From IMG/VR virus record IMGVR_UViG_3300034103_000546, positions 1 through 20,807 of that record: a stretch of 20,807 bases of DNA. One strand, 5' to 3'. Below, in pieces: positions 15,436 through 20,264 of the stretch (position 1 is its first letter; every line of letters starts with the position of its first letter). Position numbers and translations under genes: made by a program. The stretch comes from a virus. The notes under the pieces were generated by a model. The model saw only the letters and a list, made by a program, of their open reading frames with translations. It did not search any database and had not been told where the DNA came from.

Positions 15436-15572
15436 TGGCCGGCTCGATCAACGAGCTGCGCAGCGCTGATCCGCCTGGTCGTCCGTTCGAGCCGCAGCGT
15501 GGACCGCTGGGCTTCTGCGTGGACCCGGCGGCGTACAAGCGCCGGCCGCGGCGACGGAAGGCATCCACATGA
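15372..15572 (+). CDS. Small basic hypothetical protein overlapping the phosphoesterase gene
   Basis: The product is 66 residues if started at ATG 15372, which has GGGAGG four bases upstream and overlaps the phosphoesterase gene by 64 bases. A second ATG at 15432 overlaps the phosphoesterase stop as ATGA and would give 46 residues. Either start leads to the same C-terminus, which overlaps the next gene by ATGA. The protein has an acidic patch (SEDDDWSEAA), then a Pro/Gly-rich middle (DPPGRPFEPQRGPLGF), and a strongly basic end (YKRRPRRRKAST). No family was recognised. The two coupled junctions support it as a real cistron; the composition suggests a nucleic-acid or membrane-surface interaction, which is a guess. 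Confidence 0.6.
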   Translation: MPRRRSEDDDWSEAASHVGEMMAGSINELRSADPPGRPFEPQRGPLGFCVDPAAYKRRPRRRKAST

Positions 15573-15856
15573 TCGACGCAGACGGCGCGCTGAAGCTGAT
15601 TAACGACGTAGGCTTCCCGATCGCCTCGGCGATCGGCTGCGGCTACTTCGTGTTCCTGGCGCTCAAGTTCATCCTCGAGGGTGTCACGAGCGCGATCAAG
15701 AACCTCACCGCCATCATCCAGTCGCTGGATGCGCGGGTGAAGGCGATGAACACCGACATCGTGAAGATCGACACGCTGGTGTCCGCTGCGCTGAACGTGC
15801 AGCCGGACACCGACCGCATTGCGCGCGCGGAGCGCGAGGACGCGAGGAAGGACTGA
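15569..15856 (+). CDS. Small membrane protein with C-terminal coiled coil (paralogue A)
   Basis: The product has 95 residues. A short N-terminal helix (GALKLINDVG) leads into one hydrophobic segment, FPIASAIGCGYFVFLALKFI, then a helical tail (AIKNLTAIIQSLDARVKAMN, DIVKIDTLVSAALNV) ending in charged residues. From memory, small phage proteins with L-I-N-x-x-G-F-P-I followed by a TM helix and an I-x-x-L-D-x-R-V coiled coil are common near holin and endolysin genes and are usually left as holin-like or hypothetical. The following gene has the same architecture and aligns without gaps, so the two look like paralogues. Coupled upstream by ATGA; one base separates it from the next gene. Likely an inner-membrane component of the lysis module. 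Confidence 0.7.
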   Translation: MIDADGALKLINDVGFPIASAIGCGYFVFLALKFILEGVTSAIKNLTAIIQSLDARVKAMNTDIVKIDTLVSAALNVQPDTDRIARAEREDARKD

Positions 15857-15857
15857 C

Positions 15858-16091
15858 ATGCAGCTCGCGGCGTGGATCAACCAGTACGGCTTCCCAATCG
15901 TGGCATCGGTCGGCATGGGCTACCTGGTCCTGCATGTCTGGCGATGGGCCACGCAGACCGTGAAGCCGGCGCTGTCCGAGGCCAGCACTGTCTGCATCGC
16001 GCTGATCGACCGTGTGCGCATGCTCGACAACGACCTCATCCGACTGAACCAGAAGATCTCGGTCGTGCTGATGATGCGACGAAAGGACTAG
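15858..16091 (+). CDS. Small membrane protein with C-terminal coiled coil (paralogue B)
   Basis: The product has 77 residues. The start is ATG 15858, one base after the previous stop. The sequence AAWINQYGFPIVASVGMGYL mirrors paralogue A (N-x-x-GFPI-x-x-S/V-x-G-x-GY). It is followed by a hydrophobic span and a helical tail (CIALIDRVRMLDNDLIRLNQ). I counted 18 identities over 70 aligned positions without gaps between the two proteins. Conserved points include Gly-Phe-Pro-Ile, Gly-x-Gly-Tyr and Arg-Val. It is shorter at the C-terminus than A, ending MMRRKD. Paired small membrane proteins in a lysis cassette could act as holin and antiholin or form a hetero-oligomer; this is inference. Confidence 0.68.
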   Translation: MQLAAWINQYGFPIVASVGMGYLVLHVWRWATQTVKPALSEASTVCIALIDRVRMLDNDLIRLNQKISVVLMMRRKD

Positions 16092-16094
16092 ACG

Positions 16095-16616
16095 ATGGAC
16101 CTGCTCAAGATCGTCGGTGCAGTGGCACCGACAATCGCGACCGCGATCGGCGGGCCGCTCGGTGGCATGGCGATGAAGGTCGTCGCCGAGGTGCTCGGGC
16201 TCCCGGCGGACAGCAGCGAGAAGGACGTATCGAGGGCGATGGCGGCGGCGACGCCCGACCAGCTCCTGGCGCTCAAGCAGGCGGACCAGGACTTCGCCGT
16301 CCGGATGCGCGAGCTCGACATCGACCTCGAGAAGATCGCCGCATCGGACCGCGACAGCGCCCGCAAGCGCGAAGCCCAGGTGAAGGACTGGATGCCGCGA
16401 GTGCTGTCGCTTGTGGTGGTCGGAGGATTCATGGCGACCGTGTTCCTGGTGCTGATGGGCGTGGTCGAGGGGATGAAGGACCCGCTGACGGCAACGACCG
16501 TCGGCACGCTGATCGGGTTTGTCTCGGCCAAGGCCGAGCAGGTCATCGCCTACTACTTTGGCTCGTCGAGCTCGAGCCAGCAGAAGACGCAGCTGCTGGC
16601 CGGAGCACAGAAGTGA
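16095..16616 (+). CDS. Holin, 3TM / gene-transfer-agent type
   Basis: This 173-residue protein has three hydrophobic regions, near residues 4-35 (amphipathic, Gly-rich: AVAPTIATAIGGPLGGMAM), 103-124 (VLSLVVVGGFMATVFLVLMG) and about 133-158 (TTVGTLIGFVSAKAEQVIAYYFGSSS). A charged helical hairpin lies between the first two (PDQLLALKQADQDFAVRMRE, then RDSARKREAQVKDW). The order, and the YYFGSSSSSQQK-like tail, match the 3TM holin family (GTA-holin type) common in alphaproteobacterial phages and gene transfer agents. It should oligomerise in the inner membrane to release the endolysin encoded immediately downstream. The stop overlaps the endolysin GTG start by four bases (GTGA), coupling the two products. 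Confidence 0.82.
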   Translation: MDLLKIVGAVAPTIATAIGGPLGGMAMKVVAEVLGLPADSSEKDVSRAMAAATPDQLLALKQADQDFAVRMRELDIDLEKIAASDRDSARKREAQVKDWMPRVLSLVVVGGFMATVFLVLMGVVEGMKDPLTATTVGTLIGFVSAKAEQVIAYYFGSSSSSQQKTQLLAGAQK

Positions 16617-17155
16617 CCGCGGCGACCTGGCCGAAGGCCTTCGCCGCGGTGCTCCGGCACGAGGGCGGCTACGTCAACCATCCCAAAGATCCCGGCGGCA
16701 TGACTAACCTGGGCGTCACCAAGCGCGTCTGGGAGGAGTGGGTCGGCCACCCGGTGGACGAGGCCGCCATGCGCGCTCTGACGCCGGCGATGGTCGAGCC
16801 GCTCTACCGGGCGAAGTACTGGAACGCGGTGCGTGGCGACGAGCTGCCGGCGGGTGTCGACCTCTGCGTGTTCGACGTCGCCGTCAACAGCGGGCCGGGC
16901 AGGGCGGCTCGTCTGCTCCAGGCGGCGGTCGGCGCGGCGGTCGATGGCGGCATCGGCCCGAAGACGGTTGCGGCGGCACGCGACGCCAGCCCGCACGCGG
17001 TGATCAATTCCATGTGCGACGCGCGGCTCGAGTTCCTGCGCGGGCTGCCGACCTGGCCGGTGTTCGGGCAGGGTTGGTGGGCTCGCGTCGAGGGGGTCCG
17101 GAAGCAGTCGCTGGCAGTCGCGGACGGGCTAGACACTTCGCCCGCAAGCCATTGA
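16613..17155 (+). CDS. Endolysin, glycoside hydrolase family 108 muramidase
   Basis: At 180 residues from a GTG start that overlaps the holin stop (GTGA), the N-terminal catalytic part begins WPKAFAAVLRHEGGYVNHPK. The H-E-G-G-Y-V-N motif carries the catalytic Glu (E17), and DPGGMTNLGVT follows, the GH108 signature. A central YWNAVRGDELPAGVDLCVFD block leads to the C-terminal VNSGPGRAARLLQAAVG and DGGIGPKT motifs, which match the peptidoglycan-binding domain that usually follows GH108 in phages. The enzyme cuts the MurNAc-GlcNAc glycan backbone of peptidoglycan. There is no signal peptide, so release should depend on the holin. No Rz/Rz1 spanin pair is recognisable nearby. Length is normal for the family. 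Confidence 0.93.
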   Translation: MTAATWPKAFAAVLRHEGGYVNHPKDPGGMTNLGVTKRVWEEWVGHPVDEAAMRALTPAMVEPLYRAKYWNAVRGDELPAGVDLCVFDVAVNSGPGRAARLLQAAVGAAVDGGIGPKTVAAARDASPHAVINSMCDARLEFLRGLPTWPVFGQGWWARVEGVRKQSLAVADGLDTSPASH

Positions 17156-17192
17156 TTCGTCGACTCCCGATCGCCGGGCGTTAGACGCGCAA
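17129..17192. repeat. Left-arm TAGAC repeats (candidate integrase arm sites)
   Basis: CTAGACACTTCG at 17129-17140 (inside the end of the endolysin gene) and a weaker TTAGACGCGCAA at 17181-17192 resemble the two repeats on the other side of the tRNA-like core. The first shares TAGACACTT with the copy at 17304; the second shares only TTAGAC. Confidence 0.4.
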
Positions 17193-17206
17193 CCCGATGA
17201 TCCGGC

Positions 17207-17270
17207 AGGCAAAGCATCTGCCTCATAAGCCCTTGGTCGGCAGTTCAAATCTGCCCGCCGCTACCAAGCA
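17207..17270 (+). other. attP: attP core: 3' half of a tRNA gene (CAU anticodon)
   Basis: From about 17222 the sequence reads as the 3' half of a tRNA. It has anticodon loop CTCATAA (CAU), then the 5-base 3' stem strand GCCCT and a variable region TGGTC. A perfect T arm follows (GGCAG-TTCAAAT-CTGCC, 17239-17255), then acceptor strand CGCCGCT, discriminator A and CCA at 17264-17266. No matching 5' acceptor strand (AGCGGCG or GGCGGCG) or D arm exists upstream, and the 5' side of the anticodon stem (TCTGC) does not pair. It is therefore a fragment, not a working tRNA gene. Next to an integrase this is the expected attP core: on integration it would rebuild a host tRNA-Met or tRNA-Ile2 gene. A short inverted repeat, AGGCA (17207-17211) and TGCCT (17219-17223) around 7 bases, may be part of the core binding site. 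Confidence 0.82.
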
Positions 17271-17303
17271 AATCAATGACTTAGGTGGTCCTCGTTCTGT
17301 TCT

Positions 17304-17337
17304 TTAGACACTTTTCCGGACCCTCTTAGACATTTTT
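17304..17337. repeat. Right-arm TTAGACA repeats (candidate integrase arm sites)
   Basis: TTAGACACTTTT at 17304-17315 and TTAGACATTTTT at 17326-17337 are direct repeats 22 bases apart, about two helical turns. They lie at the very 3' end of int, and the first copy contains the int stop codon. Confidence 0.55.
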
Positions 17338-18374
17338 CTCCCTACTTTGTTCTTTTTCGACGGTGCCGAGAGCCTCGCCACGGCCGCCTCGGCAAGGCGC
17401 GTCTGGTCGGCCCGCCGGGTGTAGTGCTGGGCCATCTGACTGGTCCGGTGCCCGAGCACGGCGCGGATCTCCGCCTCGCTGCAGCCGGCCTCCGCCAGCG
17501 CCTGGGCGGCGGTGTGGCGCAGGCCGTGGAAGGTGATCCCCGACAGCCCGGCGGCGGACCTGGCGCGCTGGAACAGGGTGCGGAACCCGTTGCCGGTAAG
17601 CGGCCGGCCTCGAGCCCCGACGACGATCGTCCCGAGCTCGGTCCGCGGCAGCCCGGCGAGATGCTCGGCCAGGTCCGGATGCACCGGCACGACCAGCTGC
17701 TCGCCGGTCTTGCCCTGGCGCAGGGTCACGGCGTCGCCGTCGTACTGCGCCCAGGTCAGGCGCAGGATGTCCGCCTCGCGCTGGCCGAGATGGGCGCCGA
17801 GCATGCAGGCGGTCGCGATCGCGCCGGGCGTGGCGACCATCGCGGCGAGCTCGGCCGGCGTCCACGGCCGGTTGCTGGTCGCCGACGGCCGCCATGCCCG
17901 CTTGAAGCGCGCGGCCGGGTTGTGCTGCAGGCCGAAGCGGCTCGGTCGGTCGAGCGCGAAGTACAGCAGCCGGCGGAGAACCTGCAGCATCCAGTCCGCC
18001 GCGCGCGGCTTCGCCGCCAGCTTGTCGCGCAACGCGACCACGAACTCCCTGTCCAGGCCCGCGACGTCGAGCGCGCCGAAGCGCTTGCGCAGCCAGTCGA
18101 TCCGCTCGCGGTAGTCGCCGCGCGTGGTCATGGACAGGCGCTGGTAGTCGTCGCTGCGCAGGTACGCATCGCACAGGTCGTCGAACGAGCCTGGCGCGTA
18201 CACCACACCGCGCGGCGTCGACTTGAACTTCTCGCGCTCCTTGTGGATCTCGAGCACGCGCATGGCCCGCGCGTGCGGATCGTCGGGCAGCCGCTCGCCG
18301 GTGGCGCGGAAGTACCAATAGGTGCGTCCGCCGCTCTGGTAGCGCTTTGTGCCGCGAAGCCTAAGCGTCTGCAC
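17304..18374 (-). CDS. int: Tyrosine site-specific integrase
   Basis: This is a 356-residue protein from GTG at 18374. An open frame extends 55 codons further upstream, but that part overlaps the AlpA/Xis-like gene and has shadow composition, so the GTG is preferred. The N-terminal ~60 residues (RLRGTKRYQSGGRTYWYFRA) form an arm-binding-like domain. A core-binding SAM-like domain follows (SFDDLCDAYLRSDDYQRLSM). The catalytic domain has all expected residues: R199 in GAHLGQREADILRL, K222 in RQGKTGEQ, H283 and R286 in FHGLRHTAA, H309 in LGHRTSQM, and the nucleophile Y318 in HYTRRAD. It catalyses recombination between attP, lying just beyond its 3' end, and a host tRNA gene. It is the last gene of the leftward early operon and overlaps the preceding gene by 14 bases. 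Confidence 0.93.
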   Translation of the reverse strand: MQTLRLRGTKRYQSGGRTYWYFRATGERLPDDPHARAMRVLEIHKEREKFKSTPRGVVYAPGSFDDLCDAYLRSDDYQRLSMTTRGDYRERIDWLRKRFGALDVAGLDREFVVALRDKLAAKPRAADWMLQVLRRLLYFALDRPSRFGLQHNPAARFKRAWRPSATSNRPWTPAELAAMVATPGAIATACMLGAHLGQREADILRLTWAQYDGDAVTLRQGKTGEQLVVPVHPDLAEHLAGLPRTELGTIVVGARGRPLTGNGFRTLFQRARSAAGLSGITFHGLRHTAAQALAEAGCSEAEIRAVLGHRTSQMAQHYTRRADQTRLAEAAVARLSAPSKKNKVGRKMSKRVRKSV

Positions 18375-18588
18375 GTTCGAGGGCCTCCATCCATGCGCTG
18401 CGCGGCGCAGGCTGCTCGAGCCCGCTCGCGCGATCAATTGCCCGCTCGATCGCCACGCGGTCCCAGACCGACGTGCCGGGCAGCGGCTTGGGCACGAGCC
18501 CGATCTGCATCCAGCGCGCGAGCGTGCTGCTGCGCACATTGAGCAGCTCGAGAACCTGCGCGCGGCGAAGGAGCCTGGGCTGGATCAT
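18361..18588 (-). CDS. AlpA/MerR-like DNA-binding protein, probable excisionase
   Basis: The product has 75 residues. ATG 18588 has GGAGG seven bases upstream and forms an ATGA overlap with the preceding micro-ORF, so it is preferred over the longer open frame. The fold is a winged helix of the AlpA / excisionase type: LLRRAQVLELLNVRSSTLAR gives helix-turn-recognition helix, WMQIGLVPKPLPGTSVWDR gives the wing, and VAIERAIDRA the last helix. Such proteins bind next to attP and bias the integrase towards excision, or activate int-type promoters. Immediate overlap with int supports this. It could alternatively be a transcriptional regulator of AlpA type. Confidence 0.8.
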   Translation of the reverse strand: MIQPRLLRRAQVLELLNVRSSTLARWMQIGLVPKPLPGTSVWDRVAIERAIDRASGLEQPAPRSAWMEALERADA

Positions 18589-18668
18589 CTCCGCGCCTCC
18601 CACACCGCGCACACCCACATCAGCGCGTATGCCGCGACCGCGACGCAGGCGGCGAGGTGGCGGGTCAT
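18585..18668 (-). CDS. Membrane micro-ORF, 27 residues
   Basis: This tiny cistron is defined by its junctions: its ATG (18668) overlaps the stop of the 139-residue gene upstream as ATGA, and its TGA overlaps the ATG of the Xis-like gene, again as ATGA. The product is MTRHLAACVAVAAYALMWVC followed by AVWEARR: a basic start, one hydrophobic span of about 18 residues, and a charged end. That is the layout of a single-pass inner-membrane microprotein. No family recognised. Without it there would be an 80-base gap in an otherwise gapless operon. It might instead serve only as a coupling leader. Confidence 0.5.
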   Translation of the reverse strand: MTRHLAACVAVAAYALMWVCAVWEARR

Positions 18669-19084
18669 GGCTTGCCCCACAGCGCCTTACGCGCTCGTTT
18701 GCCGCCATCGCTCATGATTGGCGGCTCCTCCACGAAAACCACAGCGGGATCAGGATCGCCGGGTCTGCGATGCTCGACAGGGAAATGGTTGCGCTGGTCG
18801 GCGTACCAACTCAGCGCCTCGCGCAGCTTCTCGTTCCCCGCGCGCAGCCGCTCAACCTCGGCCACCACGCGCTGCGCCATCCCCACGGGGTTCTCGATGT
18901 CGATCTCCATATCCGGGACCGTAGTCGTCACCAGCCCGATGGCCTGCAACAGCCGCTCGATCTCCGCTCGCAAATCCGCAATCTCCTCGCACATCCGGGC
19001 GCGGATCATGCCATCTGAGATCATGCCTGACTGGTGATCGGGGTGCTCATCGCACCGCTCGATCCATGTTTTGATGTCGCTCAT
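18665..19084 (-). CDS. Early-region phage protein with coiled coil, function unknown
   Basis: This is the largest of the small early proteins, at 139 residues. The start IKTWIERCDEHPDHQSG and a helical MIRARMCEEIADLRAEIERL segment lead to a second helical block (VVAEVERLRAGNEKLREALS, about 79-98), so two coiled-coil stretches are likely. The C-terminus is Pro/Lys-rich (DPDPAVVFVEEPPIM, KRARKALWGKP). From memory, early phage genes often encode such E-x-x-D-L-R-A-E-I proteins that carry no assigned role. No enzyme motif or membrane segment is visible. It joins its neighbours by ATGA overlaps on both sides, placing it within the leftward operon between short hypothetical genes and the recombination genes. 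Confidence 0.75.
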   Translation of the reverse strand: MSDIKTWIERCDEHPDHQSGMISDGMIRARMCEEIADLRAEIERLLQAIGLVTTTVPDMEIDIENPVGMAQRVVAEVERLRAGNEKLREALSWYADQRNHFPVEHRRPGDPDPAVVFVEEPPIMSDGGKRARKALWGKP

Positions 19085-19290
19085 CTCCCATCCTCCGCCT
19101 CGACGATCGCCAGCCCGGCGGCCTCGATTGCGTCCAGCGTCGCCTCGACGTCGGCTAGAACCTCGTCGCGCACGTTCTGCGACAGGCCGTCCCAGTCGGC
19201 GATGCCAGTCATCCGCCGGCCATCAACCACGAGCCCGGCGTTCCATTGCTCGCGCGCGATGCGCTCGGCCAGGGCGCGGTGGTCGGTCAT
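19081..19290 (-). CDS. Small acidic early protein, function unknown
   Basis: The product has 69 residues from ATG 19290, which overlaps the preceding stop as ATGA; an alternative upstream start in the same frame (ATG 19341) would overlap the previous gene heavily and adds an Arg-rich shadow. The protein begins MTDHRALAERIAREQWNAGL. Its middle, MTGIADWDGLSQNVRDEVLA, is followed by an acidic amphipathic helix (DVEATLDAIEAAGLAIVEAE). The REQW-N and W-x-x-L-x-x-x-V-R segments look like features of small phage proteins of unknown function, some of which bind host factors. No membrane segment. Nothing more specific can be supported. Confidence 0.7.
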   Translation of the reverse strand: MTDHRALAERIAREQWNAGLVVDGRRMTGIADWDGLSQNVRDEVLADVEATLDAIEAAGLAIVEAEDGR

Positions 19291-19445
19291 CGCAACCCCG
19301 CCAGCACGATCACGACGCCGCCGGTCACCATCCCGATGCACGCGCAGGCCAGCCAGTAGATGGCCGTGCTGCGCGCACGATCGGCGCAGTCCATCCAGCC
19401 GAAGGCCTCGCGGCTCGCCTCGATGCGCCGGTCCTGGTCGATCAT
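19287..19445 (-). CDS. Small early membrane protein, 52 residues
   Basis: The start is ATG 19445 (ATGA overlap with the preceding gene); the open frame continues upstream only as an Arg-rich shadow. A soluble charged part (MIDQDRRIEASREAFGWMDC ADRARS) is followed by one hydrophobic helix of about 22 residues, TAIYWLACACIGMVTGGVVI, continuing to VLAGLR. Predicted topology is N-in, single TM. Two Cys lie in the helix. No family was recognised. Early-expressed phage membrane proteins can act in superinfection exclusion; nothing in the sequence confirms this here. Confidence 0.65.
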   Translation of the reverse strand: MIDQDRRIEASREAFGWMDCADRARSTAIYWLACACIGMVTGGVVIVLAGLR

Positions 19446-19633
19446 CGCTCGACCTCCTCGAGCTCGAGCGGCTGACGCAGGGCGGCGGCGAGCTCGTCGC
19501 GGATGCGATGCGCCTGAGCGATCGTGATCACGAGGTGGCCGGTGCCGACCGAGACCGACACGAACCTCGTCGGTTCCTTGAACACCTTCACAGCAACGGC
19601 GTCGCCGTCGTGCGCGGAGATCGACGCGATCAT
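19442..19633 (-). CDS. Small early protein, beta-hairpin/helix (paralogue 1)
   Basis: The product has 63 residues, starting with MIASIS and then a strand-rich half (AVAVKVFKEPTRFVSVSVGT, HLVITI), ending in a helix AQAHRIRDELAAALRQP and an acidic tail ELEEVER. The gene at 19874-20071 encodes the same layout: MIVSIS start, VSI strand, and a final helix AQQLADRLGAAL. The two are probably paralogues within one operon. No active-site pattern or membrane segment is present. Both junctions are ATGA overlaps. The role is unknown; a DNA- or protein-binding function is only a guess. Confidence 0.7.
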   Translation of the reverse strand: MIASISAHDGDAVAVKVFKEPTRFVSVSVGTGHLVITIAQAHRIRDELAAALRQPLELEEVER

Positions 19634-19812
19634 CGGCCGCCCTCCAGCGCCGCGAGCTGGTGCTCAAGGACGGCGATGCGCTGATGCGCGAGGAGGTAGC
19701 TCAAGCTATCGGGATGGAGGTCGCGCGCGAGCTCGACGCGCAGCTGGATCTTGCTGCGCAGCGTGCCGGCGGTTTCCTGCAGCATCCTGACAGGCGGCAT
19801 GGGCTTGCTCAT
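19630..19812 (-). CDS. Small early protein, helical, function unknown
   Basis: The product has 60 residues: MSKPMPPVRMLQETAGTLRS, then KIQLRVELARDLHPDSLSYL and a final helix AHQRIAVLEHQLAALEGGR. The last segment has regular Leu/Ile spacing (I-x-x-L-x-x-x-L-x-x-L), suggesting a short coiled coil and oligomerisation. No known family recognised, no membrane segment. Its start overlaps a 22-residue micro-ORF and its stop overlaps the next gene, each as ATGA, which supports its reality and points to coupled translation. Confidence 0.68.
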   Translation of the reverse strand: MSKPMPPVRMLQETAGTLRSKIQLRVELARDLHPDSLSYLLAHQRIAVLEHQLAALEGGR

Positions 19813-19877
19813 GGCATCACCACGAGCAGGCCGAGGATCGCGCCCATGAGCGCGTGGACCCAGACTGGCCGGCTCAT
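19809..19877 (-). CDS. Membrane micro-ORF, 22 residues
   Basis: This cistron is bounded by two ATGA overlaps: its ATG (19877) overlaps the stop of the 65-residue gene and its TGA overlaps the next ATG at 19812. The product is MSRPVWVHALMGAILGLLVV followed by MP, a short basic start and one hydrophobic helix. GGAGG lies nine bases upstream of the ATG. It is too short for family assignment. It closes what would be a 60-base gap in the operon. Confidence 0.5.
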   Translation of the reverse strand: MSRPVWVHALMGAILGLLVVMP

Positions 19878-20071
19878 GGCATCGCCTCCTTGCGAGCGGC
19901 CAGCGCCGCGCCGAGACGATCGGCGAGCTGCTGGGCCTGCGTCGCCGTCATGGCGAGGCGCACCCAGGTCATCGGCTCGGTCTCCGCGACGATCGACACG
20001 ATGTTCGCGTCGCGCTTGTGGAGGTTCGCAGTGAGCTGCGAGCGCTCGTTCACGCTGATCGAGACGATCAT
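19874..20071 (-). CDS. Small early protein, beta-hairpin/helix (paralogue 2)
   Basis: The product has 65 residues from ATG 20071, which shares one base with the preceding stop (TGATG); GTG 20074 is an alternative giving one extra residue. The ATG is preferred because MIVSIS then aligns with MIASIS of the similar gene at 19442-19633. The layout is strand (MIVSISVNERSQLTANLHKR), strand (DANIVSIVAETEP), strand (MTWVRLAM), then a helix TATQAQQLADRLGAALAARK. Function unknown; the pair suggests an internal duplication in the operon. Confidence 0.68.
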   Translation of the reverse strand: MIVSISVNERSQLTANLHKRDANIVSIVAETEPMTWVRLAMTATQAQQLADRLGAALAARKEAMP

Positions 20072-20250
20072 CACGCCGCTCCTGCGATGCGGGCAGACAC
20101 CGCGGCGTCGAGCTGCAGCTGCAGGTCGATGCGGTGCTTGCGCAGGCGAGTGATCTTCTCGAGGTCGGCGCCGATGTCGGCCGCCTCCTCGATCATGAGG
20201 AACTTCTCGACGTCAGCCAGGCGCTGACGGAGGTCGTCGGTGCTGCTCAT
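20071..20250 (-). CDS. First gene of the leftward early operon, small coiled-coil protein
   Basis: The product has 59 residues. ATG 20250 is preceded by a very strong Shine-Dalgarno (AGGAGGAGGA, complement of 20254-20263), which fixes the start in preference to an upstream ATG at 20283 lying next to the promoter's -10. The protein is almost entirely helical: DLRQRLADVEKFLMIEEAAD, then IGADLEKITRLRKHRIDLQL, then a short Ala-rich end. Heptad spacing suggests a coiled-coil dimer. No N-like arginine-rich antiterminator motif is present at the N-terminus, although the position is that of gene N in lambda. Function unknown. Confidence 0.72.
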   Translation of the reverse strand: MSSTDDLRQRLADVEKFLMIEEAADIGADLEKITRLRKHRIDLQLQLDAAVSARIAGAA

Positions 20251-20264
20251 TCGTCCTCCTCCTG

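Noticed and set aside
17161-17180. A terminator between the convergent endolysin and int genes
   Set aside because: Only a 4-bp CCCG/CGGG stem without a T run is present; too weak to call.
17190-17266. A complete tRNA gene
   Set aside because: The 3' half is perfect, but no 5' acceptor strand or D arm is present and the anticodon stem does not pair, so it is an att fragment.
18375-18539. Upstream extension of the integrase by 55 codons
   Set aside because: This stretch overlaps the Xis-like gene and has shadow composition (Ser/Arg/Cys-rich); GTG 18374 gives a normal integrase length.
19034-19684. A 216-codon plus-strand open frame across the early operon
   Set aside because: It is antisense to the ATGA-linked small genes and is Ser/Arg/Pro-rich without motifs.
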